From contig JAQFVV010012489.1 of assembly GCA_028023455.1 (NCBI GenBank), forward strand, positions 1,210,381 through 1,274,380: a DNA stretch of 64,000 bases. Direction: 5' to 3'. The notes below the pieces were generated by a model. The model saw only the letters and a program-made list of their open reading frames with translations, did not search any database and was not told the origin of the DNA. The stretch's first letter is position 1. Each line of letters begins with the position of its first letter. The DNA comes from Epiperipatus broadwayi (taxonomy: Eukaryota > Onychophora > Udeonychophora > Euonychophora > Peripatidae). A program made the translations under genes and the position numbers. Of the stretch, positions 12,446 to 25,488 are shown piece after piece.

Positions 12446-14132
12446 AGTTTAATTGATGTGTCAAACTTGCTGCCCTCACAACTTTGACTACAAACTACTT
12501 TCTGGAAGTATATTAATAATATTTATGAGTGATGTAGTGAAAATTACCCTATAGAAATATTAACTAGATATCTGTTTACTAATAAATAATTGGTTAGCTT
12601 TCTAGCCTGGTTAGGGGCTGGTGATTTGAGAAAAAAATTCTAAGCTTATCTAAAATCTGATTTGTTCCAGATTGACTCTGGAATATGGCTTGCCTTAAAT
12701 ATCTCAAAATATTTTATATATTCATATATAGTACAGTGACTATATGATATTTAATTGGTTTAGAGTCATTAAAATTTTAGCAGCATTAATTTCAGCAATT
12801 TTTTTAATTATCATAACATGAGAATAAAAAGTATGATTTTAGCAGTGCATTAAAGATGTAGCAGTTTATTCATTTTTTAGCCTTATATTTAATATATATA
12901 TATATATATATTTGCAAAGTATATATATATATATATTGCAAAGTATAAATTAGTAGAAAATCACACTGCAGCTATACATTAGCTTGCTGATATGAATTTT
13001 ACTTTGGAATCAACTTTTTAAGAAAATAAGGGTACATGTTACAGTTATCTATCAATGTGCAATTATATTTCAGATGCTTATATGGATACAATATCAAGAA
13101 AATTAAATATAACCTTAATGCATTTTTAGTGTTGAACAATCTTTTTTAAGATAGACATTATATTTCAAATTAAAAAGAGACTAATAGTTATAAATCTTAA
13201 TTAGAAACTTTAGATTTAAGATATTTGTATCAATGCAGCCACCAACTGAATTTCCCCATTCTGCAATCATCCACTCATGCATAAAATCATAGGACATTTT
13301 CTTGCAAAGCAGATACTGATTTCTATTTATTTTTAACTTCTTGCAGAAAAGTGAACAATCATTTCACAATCAATATATAATGCCATGATTTTCTTGAAAT
13401 GCACTGATTAAAAAGAAATAAAACTGTAAATTTAATTTACAAATTACCCATAGATCATACATATTTATCTATTCAAACAGTTAGCATGTCCACAGATAAA
13501 TAATATAGAAATTTTTAAATAGTCATTGCACCTATTAACAATGGAATTTTATTGCAATACAGTATGTAGGCAGGTATAGTTGTGTTGAAGTGGAACATAG
13601 TGGAATTAAATTTTGGAAACAAATAGTACACATGTGAAAAAAATACATTATAAATTTTATTAGCAATTGAAGTCTTATTTTATTTACTGTATAAATGATT
13701 GCTTATAAACTCAAGTCACAGACTGTAATAGTTTTAAAACATCATGATTTCTTCAGTTTATTAAAAAGGCAATGCTAGAAATTGGTTTTGAGAGTGTAAA
13801 TAAAATAACAGAATCACCTAATGTCAATTAATTATAGTATATGTTTCTAAAGTAGATTTAAAAGAATTGCTCTTTAAAACAACATACAATAGTTTCATTT
13901 AATTCAGCAATTTATGATTTCATCTACTGAATAGATATAAAAGTACAATCTAAAATCAAAAACGTCATTAGAAAGACATAATTTTACACTGTTTTTAGTC
14001 TTATGCAATGTTATATTGCTAAGACTACTAATATATGGTATGGCTGAAGATCTCTCAGCCCCATATAGCCATTTGAGTTGGATAGCTGGGTTTGAAGACA
14101 TGTAGGTGTCTGAAAATTTCAGATTTTCCACT
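12446..14132. other. AT-rich sequence with (AT)n runs, no gene seen
   Basis: (AT)n microsatellites lie at about 12891-12911 and 12920-12936. No coding or RNA gene was supported. The minus frame at 13904-14131 has no recognisable domain. Confidence 0.5.
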
Positions 14133-14342
14133 CAATAGATAACTTTTAGTTAAATGCTGGCTTTGGATTGGTGTTTTTAGATCTAGTGTCTGAACCTATC
14201 CTCGCACCTCTCTGAGGAGTGCCAGAGCACGAAACCATGGACAGAGATTTGGGGGGGTCCTGACAGAGATATTTTAAATGCTTTCTCTAGCTAAGCATTT
14301 ATCACAAAGCTTGTAGAGGAATTGGCAATCCTCATTGTTTAT
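14133..14342 (+). repeat. Fold-back family C, single arm plus spacer
   Basis: This matches the spacer and right arm of the full hairpin at 58130-58485. It starts at CAATAGATAACTTTTAG, runs through CACCTCTCTGAGGAGTGCC, and ends at GGCAATCCTCATTGTTTAT. The left arm is absent. The block is GC-richer than the surroundings. Confidence 0.75.
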
Positions 14343-16804
14343 CATTTTAATGGCTTTTAAATAATTTTCCAACATGCAATAAAAAAGGTACTTTTTAAAA
14401 ATAACATTTTAATTTAGCATGGTTTTGTTATTTAAAATTATAACTAAATTTCAAAACATTTTTATTTAACTTAATTTTGTCTAGCTTACTTTTTTTTTTA
14501 AGATGCTTTTTCTTAGGATAAAGATATATTGCACACTTAATTGAAAAATGTAAGATATTCAAACAAATGACTAAATTGCTTATAAACGTAAAAAGAAAAA
14601 TAAGAGAAAGTATAAAATATCCTCTTAAAGAAATTGTTGTTGGTATATGCTTTAAAAATAATATAGTCAATAAAGTGTGATGATCAAAAGTACAACTGGT
14701 TAAGAAACAAGAAAATGAATGGAATAAGTACTTCGACATATGCTGAAGATATCCCCATTATAAAGTATTATTTGTTCAAACTAGTCTTCTTTTTGTGAGA
14801 TATGATAATAAAATTATATTAAATTAAGAATAGTGGACTAAAAGTTAAAGATCTTATAAACCAATGAGTGTTGAAAGATAAAGAAAAATTTTAAAAAAAT
14901 AAGATGGTCTGCAAATATCAATACTTAGATATATGTAAGTGTTAAAAGAAATATAATGTGTATTGTATTGCTAGTACTAAAATACATAAAAAAGTAATGA
15001 TTTTAAAGAAAATGAAAGGAGAATGATTTTTATTTAGGACTTTATAACAAGAACAGCAAATATGAGGACAGATATTAAAATGAATGAAACATGTTTTTAC
15101 TAAACTGAGATAAGAGAAGAAAAAGCAATGACATCAAAGAGAGGAAATGTTTAATTTTCCTACCAGTTGTGGATGTAAACTATTCATAGAAATATGAGAA
15201 GAAAGCATTACACATATAATATTATATATATATTTGTTTTTAAAAAGTAATAATGTAAAACAACTTTTAATAGAAATTTAATTTGAGAAAGAAAAAGTGT
15301 CAATTTCAATGACTAAAAAAATGATACAAAAGTTTCTGACTTATTTTATTGTTAACTCTCCCAAATTTATCATTAAACCACTGCATTAATCTATACAAAT
15401 TCTTATGTAGAGCAGAAGTTAATCAGAATTAAAGTAGCAACTTAAACTTAAGAATGTTTCACTTCTGATATGATAGTAATGCAAATTAGACACCCTGTCA
15501 AATGAAAAGAAAAAATTTTAAATATTAGTTTAAGGTTATAGTCTTACAATAATTTAATAATATATTGAATTTATAAAAAACATGTTTTGGTTTTTGGATT
15601 GAAGTTCTACTTATCACTTTCAATGTTCAAATGTCACATGACCTTTCAAGCAACTAATTATTCCATCTCTTTTTTCACTTTATGTAATTATTTTTTAAAA
15701 GTTATTTATTATTATTGCCATATTACTTTTTAAAAAAATGATTATACTATTATGTAATTTTAAGTTACTAATAAGGGTTCTTAGTCAACAAGTTTCTATA
15801 AGATTGCAGTTTACAAACACTGGAAGAGAACTGTGTTTGCTACATATCTTTGCATTTTTATTAATCTATCACATGTCACATTAATTAAATAGTTCATTAT
15901 ACTGTTATTATTATCATATGCCTTATATAGCTTAGTACAATGATATGGAAATTTGAGGAGTTACCATTTCTGGATCAAAACTGAACAGATGTGATGCTCA
16001 AATAAAAGATAACTTTTCTACTAATTAATCATTTGATTATTTTTTTTATCTATTATATCATTTTGTAAAACAAAATTTAAAATATTTTGTCTATTTAAGA
16101 ATTCCATCATCTCTAAGAATTGTTGTTGATTGATTGTTTCTTGACGACATCTATTTAAAATATATTTACATACTTTAAATGCAATGGTTTTGATATATGT
16201 AGACTAATCTAAAGACAGTCTTCCTTTCCTTTAGTTTTAGTCTTTAATTTTTCATTGATTGCTGCTAATGCTAAATTACTAACATTATTTGTATATATCA
16301 AACATTTTCTGTAAGTGTATGAAGCAAAATATGTTTGTTACTAAACTAAATGAGCATTATAGTGTCGCCATTGCTAATTCCTTTAGATAATATTTCTTCC
16401 TATTGGATATCTTCTAAATGGTTATTAAAGCTTCCCTTCTTTTTTTTTTTCCAAAAAATATCGGATAATGTTTTCAAATAAATATAATTTTCTTATTAAA
16501 AAATCGTTCAGTTATGAAAAAAATATATTAACTTATTATAAGATGACATTACTTAATATGATAAGCTGATAAACGTTTGTTATGATTTTAAATTGTATCA
16601 TTAAAACTAATAAATTAAAAGTATTTGCATTTTTTTTTTTAAAAAGATAATCATTTTATTTTAAATTCATATTATTTTACATAAAGTTTATACAATAACA
16701 GCAAAAAAACTATATATAAATTTGCATGATCATTTTTTCATAACGTGATATTAAGTTCAAGCACCAAAATGAGGCTAACAGAATAACACATATATAATTT
16801 AATA
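14343..16804. other. AT-rich sequence, no gene seen
   Basis: Low-complexity AT-rich DNA. The minus frame at 14428-14739 (103 codons) is rich in F, L, I and K with no motif and is judged a chance frame. Confidence 0.5.
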
Positions 16805-17037
16805 CCCTGTACAGGCTTACACACATCTGCACCTATATAATGTAATATATAGGGGTTCGAACTCAGACTTTCACATGACCCTCAACTCTCCAAGCCATCT
16901 CATATTGCTGACCACCTGATCACACACATGTTGAAAAGATAAATAATCACCAATACAGCATTTCATGCTAAACCAGCAATCATCTGTTGGTCCAGATTAC
17001 TATCTCCACACATATAACACATATAGTGAATTCTCAA
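16805..17037 (+). repeat. Dispersed repeat family R
   Basis: A good copy, beginning CCCTGTACAGGCTTACACAC, then a short TA-rich stretch, GGGGTTCGAACTCAGAC, TCAACTCTCCAAGCCATC, GATAAATAATCACCAATA and TTGGTCCAGATTACTATCTC. Other copies are at 12250, 31946/34914 (split), 39548, 50595-50965 (inverted pair) and 53315. On the minus strand the block reads GAGTTCGAACCCC, close to a pol III B-box. The family may therefore be SINE-like, but no A tail or clear TSD was found. Confidence 0.7.
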
Positions 17038-17211
17038 TATATTGTTTGTTCAGATATCATTTGATTGCATGCTTCATCTTTCTTTAATTTCAAAATCAGG
17101 GTCATAAAGATGCATATTATTTTTTTGTAGGTTCGTTATTTTATGAGTTTTTTTTCATCTGTCATTGACAAATCATATTCCTAACATTAAGTTTCTACAC
17201 AGATAGTGTTT

Positions 17212-17311
17212 TTTTTCTCATGTGTTATAGCATCAGCTGGGAAGAAAACCTGCTAACCGGGGGCATCTGCTTGTAAAGCAGCTGTCGCTGACTCTCGACC
17301 ACCTATGCTTG
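17212..17311 (-). mobile_element. tRNA-like SINE (copy 1)
   Basis: A short retroposon on the minus strand with a tRNA-like body. On its sense strand it carries GGTGGTCGAGAG (A-box-like), a CTGC/GCAG stem around a 7-base loop, and a region matching the B-box position, and it ends in ACACATGAG plus a short A run. The insertion is flanked by ACAGATAGTGTTT at 17199-17211 and again at 17312-17324, a perfect 13-bp TSD. The central region has diverged from the copies at 23278 and 40914. Confidence 0.85.
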
Positions 17312-17394
17312 ACAGATAGTGTTTGTTGATTTGAAATAACATATAAATATTATTTATATATATATATAGATCAGGGTTTTGTTGCCAGGCAAAT

Positions 17395-18495
17395 GTAAAT
17401 AAAATATTTGAACAAAAATGATTTATATATTGCTTTTATTAATTTAGTCAAAGTATTTGATCCACACAATGAAACAAGTCATATTACATATCTTCTGCAT
17501 GTTAGAGAAATGTTGTTATTACAGATGGAAAATGTGACGCATTTCAAATGAAAACTGGTGTTACAAAAGAATGTGTACTTGCTCCAACTAATTTTTAAGA
17601 CAATTAACAGGCAGTTTCAGGGATTTTGTAGGAGTATTTTTTTTATTTCAATCAACTAAAAACAAAAAAAAGAATTTCTACATCTTTTGGCTTTTAGATT
17701 TACAGTTTGCTAATGATTGTCCAAAGGTAATACACAGAATGTATTTATAATGTTTTGAGGGGTACTTTTAATAAATAATGTTAATAAAAAACAAATTTTC
17801 TATTAATCGATAATGGAAAAATTAGATGGTTATCAACTTGAGGAAGTGACAGTTTTTAAATTAGAACAATGGATTTCGATACAAAATAACACACATACCT
17901 TAATGTGATGCTTTAAGCAAACTAAAAAGTTAGATATTTCATTATAGTGAACTACTGCTACTAATATAAATCTGTTATTTTATCTAATTTTTTGTATGGA
18001 AGTGATACTTGGATTCTTATCAATGTCATACAACAGTAAACATGGTCTATAAAACTATAATGGCAAGGACCAGTAAACATCACATAATTACCATTTCTTT
18101 ATGTTCTTCAACTTGTTGGATATGATGTTATTAGAATATAGGTTAATAAAATCATATCTTCATTGGTATGAACAATAAAAGAATTCTTGAATAAAATTTT
18201 AAAAAGACTTGATAATGTTTTTTTTTTGAAAGCGCAGAGATCATTTGTACTATAAAAGGTTATTTCAAAGATATGCTAAATAAGTGCGATATTGAAATCT
18301 ATTGCTGTGGATAGAATAAAATGAACAACTATAAATAAACATACTGTTGAAGTATTTCAGGAAGACAATTTTGTTGCAGAAGTTAAAAGATAGCATCCCA
18401 ATATAACAAACAGAGTAATGGATCAACATGTTCTAAATGTGGATATATTTGTGTTTCACAGATTGCTTTGTATAATCATTGCAAAACTGATCTTA
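17395..18495 (+). pseudogene. LINE remnant with C-terminal zinc-finger-like motif
   Basis: An early stretch (about 17418-17470) reads D-L-Y-I-A-F-I-N-L-V-K-V-F-D, matching motif A of non-LTR reverse transcriptases (usual form F-x-D-x-x-K-A-F-D). It is followed by a decayed block corresponding to G-V-K-Q-G-C-V-L-A-P-T (about 17555-17590). Near the end, at about 18428-18490, one frame gives C-S-K-C-G-Y-I-C and then L-Y-N-H-C, a zinc-knuckle-like pattern seen at the C-terminus of some animal LINE proteins. Many stops and frame changes separate these blocks. It differs from the RTE copy at 32 kb and is inactive. Confidence 0.55.
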
Positions 18496-18660
18496 GTTAT
18501 ATTATTGTTAATTTTAATTTTTTAAAATCGTTTTTCTTTTGGAGTTGGAATAGTCTTATTCATTTGTGAGTTGTTGCACTGATGTTTATGGTATATATGT
18601 ATCACTTTCATATGTCTTTGATCATATGTTTTAATAATGTGTGATGGGTGAGAAGTTAGA
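18496..18660. other. Short AT-rich spacer
   Basis: Nothing recognised between the LINE remnant and the AT-rich tandem repeat. Confidence 0.4.
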
Positions 18661-18719
18661 AGTATATTTAATATATATATATATATACAATATATATATA
18701 TCCAGTTAGAAGTATATTT

Positions 18720-18750
<31 letters not shown>

Positions 18751-18755
18751 CCATT
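18656..18755. repeat. Two-copy tandem repeat built on (AT)n
   Basis: The block AGTTAGAAGTATATTTAAT plus an (AT)n tract occurs twice in direct orientation, starting at about 18655 and 18705. A looser duplication of TGAAAATGTGAA-containing sequence lies at about 18850-18965. The minus frame at 18522-18764 is an artefact of the (AT)n tracts. Confidence 0.7.
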
Positions 18756-18969
18756 AGAAACCACAACACTTACACAATTGCAATATCAATAACAATCAAT
18801 AATTTCAAACTGTTGTCAGAGCAACCTCTTTTTAACAATAAAGGTGGAATATATATATGAAGTTAAGTTTATTTATCCTTAAATATGCTTGAAAATGTGA
18901 AGTGAATGTATATATATATATGAAATTTACTTCTACTTAAATATACTTGAAAATGTGAACTGAATGTTG

Positions 18970-21900
18970 CTAAAATACCCATAATTCCATAGTGTAAGAT
19001 GTTGGTCTGAATTTTGGGGTGATGGATGGTTGTAATAGGAATGAGCTACGGTAAAAGATACACTGATAAAAAACAAAAATTTGCAAATATATATATATAC
19101 ACACAATTAGTTTGAACATTATTGAAGAATATTCTGATAATTAAATTTTTGTAAAATAATTTTACAATTTTACAAAAACGTTTAATGATTTTATGAATAA
19201 ATTCCTTTCAAATTTTTTTAGCATTTAAGATTTTATTTAGAAACTTCAAAAATAATCAAAAGAAAAACTATATTATCCAGACTCACTCTTTTTCTCAAAT
19301 AATGTTTTAATTATCTTAAATTACTTTAATTGAATCACTTATAATTATATAAAACTTCTATATTTTAAATAGTAGCAAATGTCACCAGCCAATCTTCAAA
19401 TATTATAAAAACTAGATTGTTAGAAAAAAAACAATACATATATCTAATCATTAATTAATATTAACCCACTTTTTTTAAATAGTTATAATTATTGCAGTAT
19501 TAAAATTATATACACTTTTTGAAACTGATTTTATAAAATGATGTGAATTGCAAATAGGTTGTACATTATTTGTACCTCACTGAATAACAATTGCATTGTT
19601 TTTATCTGTAATTTTATTAGATTCTATTCCATTGTTTTTCTATACCTTTATTTCTTTTGTCTAGTATCTCATAAAAATACATTAAAAGTTTATTGTTATT
19701 GGACATAGGTTTTAAAGTAAATTAATGAAAAACACATCACAGCTTTATTGAATTAATTTAAATAATTTTTTTTTTTTTACTTCAATCAAATATGAGTTAG
19801 GATTATCTAAAAAATGAGGTTGCATCCTTTTCACTTCTAGGATAAATTGCTCGGGACAAAACCTGTTCTATTGCTGATTTTATTTTAGAAAATTACTATT
19901 TGTTGTGACATGATAAGCATTTTAATCATATGTTAATGCAATATAGTTATCTGAAGTTGCAAAGTTATATGTGGCAAAATTTTAAATTGATAATAATTAA
20001 GTGTTTAAAGTAATGTGGATATTTTTATGCAAATCTTTTTGCATAGAGTCTGTCATATGAGACACTTTTACATAAGGAATTACTAGTTTCAGGAAGGAAA
20101 CCCCTTTTTATTTTATATGTATGTAATAAAATGCAATCTGTATCTACTTGTTCTTATTTATTGAAACCTTTTAGATAGAAAATAGCTTTATATTGATTTT
20201 AAAGTAATTGTCAATTTTTTTTTTTTTTTTGCTAATAAACATCTAATATGAGAGAAACACTTTGGCAATACTATTAAACATTTAAAAAATATTGCAATCA
20301 TTTTATGACATATCCTAGATAATTTATGAGTTACATTTTGTAATATGTTAATATTTTAATATCAGTTACCTGTTACAATCTAACAAAATGCCCACACAAT
20401 GTTATTACTCTAAAAACTAAAAAATCACCATCTATTAGGATCTTAAGATGCAAAGAGGATCTTACATTTCTATAACTTCTAGACTTTATACTTTTAATAT
20501 GAGTTATAAATTACATAAATACCATTTTTAAAGTCAGGACATTCATTTCTAAAAATAATAAACACAATTATGTAACCAAATTAATAAGCACAAATTGAAA
20601 GAAAAATAAATACTTATAAATTAATAATAAATGTAATTGACTTGAGAGTCATGTTTTTATTTTATGCTTTTTGACTTGATCACTCACTTTTTTAATTTAT
20701 TTCTTTTTTCTGCAATTTATACTCTAGATGAGAATCATTTGATATAAATAATTAAATGGTTAGCTAATTAAGTTAGGGCTTTATCTGGAAATTTTTTAGG
20801 TTTAATTAAAAATCCTCAGATTCCTGAAAAAGTTTCACCAATATTTAAATTCCGGATTATAGCATAATAGCCACATGTAATAATACTATACTATAAATGT
20901 CTTCAATTTAATGTAATTGCCTTCGATTTATTTTTAATTTCTGTATGTAAAACTACATGACAATAATGTTTAGTAAGACTTTACAACCATTAATACATAT
21001 AAAATATAATATTGACTAATGCACTTGATAATGTTATTCTAAGACAAAACTAAAAAGGAAAAACTATCATTATCTGGTGGTAGGGAAGTGCATCCTTTTA
21101 TTTTACCTTTTTTTTCAAAAGATTTGTTGAAGAAATATTTGTCTTGCTATTTAAAAAGTTGAAATAGTAATTTTTACACTGTAACAGTATGGGAATAGTG
21201 ATCCCACAGATTGGGTGACAATTGTAACTATAAGGAAAATAGGAGTTAATAAGAGAGAATCTGAGACTACAGTGTCTCACAGTTGAGTACCCATAACTAC
21301 ACCACATTAGGGCTGAATTATGAGAGTTGGGAAACCATCATTATCCCCAAATAAATTATAAAATTAAATACAAGAGGAATGAGCATGAGACATCCACACA
21401 GAATTAACTATAAGTTCACCAACATTAAACAAAAGTAATAATCATTAATCATTATGAATTATCAAGAATAAAAATAAATCAACAGTCAAACTTGTGATTG
21501 GATTTGAAAGTGGTTCACTATAGATTAGACAAATTATTTAACCACTGCCAAATCTAAGACAGAATACAAACAATAATTATCTGGATGCACATAGTTAGAT
21601 GCTACTATATCAAAATACAACCATAAATCAAATAATGCTGAGATACTAAAGATGAACTGATCATCATCAATGCTCTGGTCACTTAGCTCCATTAATGCAC
21701 AGGAAAACTGTGAAATAAATTTCTAAAGAAATAATAAATAAAATGAAATGCAGGTGTTTTAAAGGATATCCCTTTGCATCAATCCAGGATTAGAGAAGTA
21801 ATGAAAATCATCATCCACTGGATTTCTACAATCATTTATAACTCATTAAAATATTCACACATTAAAATCATATTATTTAAAAAAATTAATGTTTGAGAAT

Positions 21901-23259
21901 TCTCACTTTATCATATTGAGGCTTAAAATATTTAGTTAATTGAAGACCCATTATTATTATTAAAAAAAAAGTGCATGGTAAAATTAAATCTTATTTTCCT
22001 CATTAGTTAAATAACCCTAAACTAAACCTGGGGAACATGTTACCAATTTATCTAATTATTTGTAATGCAGCTATCTAATCAAAAATGGTTTACAATATAT
22101 AAATAAAATATAAAAAAGCCTTTAAATAGTTTACCAAAACAGTGTTTTTTAGCCTATTATAATCTTTGAATAGTTATCCTACTTTTACTCTAGTGCCATC
22201 TATTGTAAGTTTATGTAATTAATAGTTACCATGTGATAGGGCAATACTAGATTGTGGATTTTTCTTTATTAATGAGAACTTCAGATTTCAATCTGGAATA
22301 AATGCAGTTATGCATTTTGCCTTAATTCTTTTTTTATTATCAAACTCATAATTTGAAATCAAAACCAAAAACTCTAAATATTGAACCAAACCAATCTACT
22401 TGTATAATTATATAGATCTGACACCAGGTCAGTAACTAAGTTTATGTTTTGGGAATCTCAGATCTATTCTTGCTTTAAATAATCTAATATAGAAGAGCCG
22501 TCCTGAAATAAAAACAGTACAGAAGTAGATCTCACTCCACCGGTTTGCTAATTCCTGAATAGGGAAGATTTTTAGAATTTTTCTATCTTTGTTTTATATA
22601 CCAGTTAAAAGCATCTAAATGCCTATTAACTGAACACTAACGAGGTATTTTCTAAAAAAAAAATAGCTCGCTTTGATTCTGAACAAAGTTATTTATATAT
22701 TGAATTAAATATTTTCATGGATTTCTACCCTTTATTATATATTCTTATGAATTATATTAACTATTGAATATTTAAAATATCAACAATTTGTTAAAAATAA
22801 GTACAAGTTATCTTTGCATGGTTTGATATAACGTAGAATGGTAAATTCTGGAACTCAAGGTCTATGAATCACAGACAAATTCGTTTACTACTGGACCGCA
22901 GACAGCTTATAAACTCCCAAGCAATAAATCATTTGATTAGTTATTTATTTAGTACTAATTTGAAAGTGGAAAGTGCTTCCTTGTTGCTGAAGAACATTTT
23001 AAAGGCTGTAGTTATTTTAGGTTTGATGAAAAAAAAAAGTTCTAAATAAGAAGTAATCTATTAGTAATAGTAATAAATGGCAGTGATTTAAATAAAATGA
23101 AAATAAATATATTTTGTAAATTTATTTTAATATTGATATTTTATTTTAAATATGTGAAAAATTATAATGCAAAAATAGAGAAGAATTAGAATAAAACTTT
23201 TATCTTTTATTCTAAGATTTTATAGTTGTATAAAGTTTGTTATTTGTCAAAATTAAAAT
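18970..23259. other. AT-rich sequence, no gene supported
   Basis: Over 4 kb without a recognised feature. Small frames at 21098-21307 (minus) and 22864-23049 (plus) lie in slightly GC-richer DNA. Their residues match no family I know, and there is no surrounding exon or repeat structure. Confidence 0.45.
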
Positions 23260-23277
23260 GAAATATATAAAATTATA

Positions 23278-23376
23278 GTCAAGCATTGGTGGTCGAGAGG
23301 TCAGCGACGGCTGCTTTACAAGCAGTTGTCCCGGGTTAGCGGATTCGCTTCCCGGCTGATGCTATGACACATGAGA
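23278..23376 (+). mobile_element. tRNA-like SINE (copy 2, best preserved)
   Basis: This runs from TCAAGCATTGGTGGTCGAGA through GGTCAGCGACGGCTGC, a TTTACAA loop flanked by CTGC and GCAG, GGATTCGCTTCCCGGC (B-box-like) and GATGCTATGACACATGAG. It is flanked by GAAATATATAAAATTATA (23260-23277) and a near copy with two extra bases at 23377-23396, a TSD of 18-20 bp. The extra sequence between the anticodon-like stem and the B box suggests a class II (Leu/Ser-like) tRNA ancestor; this is inference. It is not a functional tRNA gene, since no acceptor stem closes. Confidence 0.9.
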
Positions 23377-23396
23377 GAAATATATATAAAATTATA

Positions 23397-23879
23397 TGTT
23401 TTTAACAAAATATGCCCTTTAATCTCTAGACCAAATTATTCATTATTATTTTAAATTTATTGTCATCTGAAACAATTTTAGGACATTAATGAGTCAGAAC
23501 CTAATTACTGTATTTAAATCCCTATTGACATATTTACTGTGTTTGAGTCACGTGATTCTCTGTGATTTTTTTTTTTCATATAGCTGAATGAGTTACTGGA
23601 TGAATTAAATTTAAGCTTTTATTTAACATATTATATATTTAAGTATATAGTATTAAATGAGCAATTACCCTATGACTTTCTTTTTACCAAAGAGTTCCTG
23701 TTTAACTTTTTTAACTGTTTTATTTGAACAAAGGTCTTTTAAAAAGTATTATTTCTTTTAATTAGAGTGTCATTTATTACTTATACAAAAAAAAAATAGG
23801 GATTTTGATTATTTTGAAATCAAGCATTTGAATTACTTGAACTACTATGACATTATGGACAGAAAAACGTCATTCATTT
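23397..23879. other. AT-rich sequence, no gene seen
   Basis: Nothing recognised. Confidence 0.5.
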
Positions 23880-24570
23880 TTATATTTCAACAATGTACTT
23901 TATTGCACAATAAGTAATTACATATGACATCACCAGAAAAAGTACACTGAGAAAATAGATTTACAGATTGTACATGAGTTCATTTGTATATTTACAATCA
24001 AATGAAGTCTTTGTTCTTAATTTTTTGCCATCTGACGCTTTGTTATAGCCTTGATCTTTGCTTGATCAGGGACCAAGTGGCTGCATATATGTCTGGGTCT
24101 GTGATCAATTTGTCCCTATTTTGTATCTGCATTAGCTTGTTTTGAAATGTTGAAGGGTGTTGTCTCATGTTTTTCTCAATTAGAAATTTGCACCTGATGC
24201 ACCACAGAGTATACAGTAGAAATGTTGCTGCTCTGATAGTGGGTATTGGTTTGCCCTTATAAGCATTCATTAATTGTTCAATCCTGGTATTGTTTTTCCT
24301 GTATATGTTACGTATTATGTCTCTTATTTGATTTAGTCCTCTACAGTGGTCCATTATGTGCTTCCATGTTTCTTCTGTTTCATGACATAATCCACAGAAA
24401 GGATCAATAGATATGTATACATCCTTCTGTGGAATAGAAAATTGGTAGTTGGTAGTGCATCTAGGTTCATTTTCTGGACAAAATCAAAAAACTTTGGTTC
24501 CAATTTCCATTTAGCTAAGAAATATACATTTCTTCTGATATAGACCAAATATTGATATAAATTGACATAA
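23880..24570 (-). pseudogene. L1-like LINE, 3' end of ORF2 and 3' UTR
   Basis: A minus-strand relic related to the element at 61930-63440. It reads K-L-E-P-K-F-F-D-F-V then N-L-D-A-L-P-T (about 24450-24500), collinear with R-L-E-P-R-L-I-D-F-L and N-L-R-A-L-P-T in the other copy. A frameshift near 24400-24415 breaks it. In the shifted frame, C-G-L-C-H-E-T-E-E-T and H-I-M-D-H-C give the zinc knuckle (C-x2-C ... H-x3-C) typical of L1/Tx1-type ORF2 C-termini. The C-terminal segment continues to about 24043. A sense-strand CAATAAAG about 20 bases before the putative 3' end (about 23880) is a plausible polyadenylation signal. Confidence 0.7.
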
Positions 24571-25480
24571 AGAGCACAAAAATCTTAAAAGTTGTTTGTA
24601 CGATATGAGTTCTTATATATATATATATATATATGTTGAAGATGTTAATGGGTGCATTACTTCAATTTTAATAAGATATAAATATTGCTTCTTAGATCTT
24701 TTTGCCATTGATCCTAAATGAGTACAACTAACCAACTTATGCCTACAAAAATTCACCATTACTTTAGTATAAAATTATTTTATCCATTTTCATATGAATA
24801 AGTACAAAACCCTTTGATTGAATACCCAAACTATAATAGAGTCTAATATTTAAATAAATCTACCTGTTTTTATAACTGCATTTATGGTGATTAATACTAA
24901 TTTTGCTAAAGTATATAGACTAGTGAATAAAGTTAATGATTCTATTCTTAAAAATATTGCATCACTTGTTAATTGCTCAAAAAATCATCACATGTGACAG
25001 ATTGACTTTCAGTTGAAGAATCTTTGGATCTTGAGTCCATCACTTTAACATTTGGTTAAGCCATGCAGGACACTATATTATATATAAGACTTAATATGGA
25101 GTATTCTTTTTTGTATCATATACAATGTCTAAGATCACAATTAATGTGGAATCATGCTGTCTTATTAGAAGTCATTATTTTCAGGTAAAAATAACATCTT
25201 CTTGTGAGAATAATAGATGGTGTCAAGCGCCTTTGTAAACATCTCCAATTATTTTGAGTTTTCTAAATATATCAGAAGTAAAGTTTTTGCTTAAAATCAC
25301 TAAGTGAAAAGATTAAACTTCCTTTCTCCTTTTTTTTAAATGGAGAATCAGTCCAGTAGTTATTGCTTATTAATTCAAATTGTCACTATATCGAAGGTTG
25401 ACAAAACTTCTTCTATTCATTCTCCTATGTTCTTTGCTTTATTTTTTTTTCTTTATCTAAATTAAAAATGATTATTGATA
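24571..25480. other. AT-rich sequence, no gene seen
   Basis: An (AT)n run lies at about 24615-24634. No gene was recognised. Confidence 0.5.
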
Positions 25481-25488
25481 CTGTAGGG
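25481..25488. repeat. Left target-site duplication of the hAT element
   Basis: CTGTAGGG directly precedes the element. The right copy, TTGTAGGG at 28402-28409, differs at one base. An 8-bp duplication is characteristic of hAT transposition. Confidence 0.85.

Noticed and set aside
14428-14739. 103-codon minus-strand frame
   Set aside because: Its residue composition is driven by AT-rich codons, with no motif, conservation clue or gene-like neighbourhood.
23278-23376. Functional tRNA gene
   Set aside because: A and B box-like motifs and an anticodon-like loop are present, but the acceptor stem does not close, and the unit is flanked by a TSD and repeated five times, so it is a SINE.
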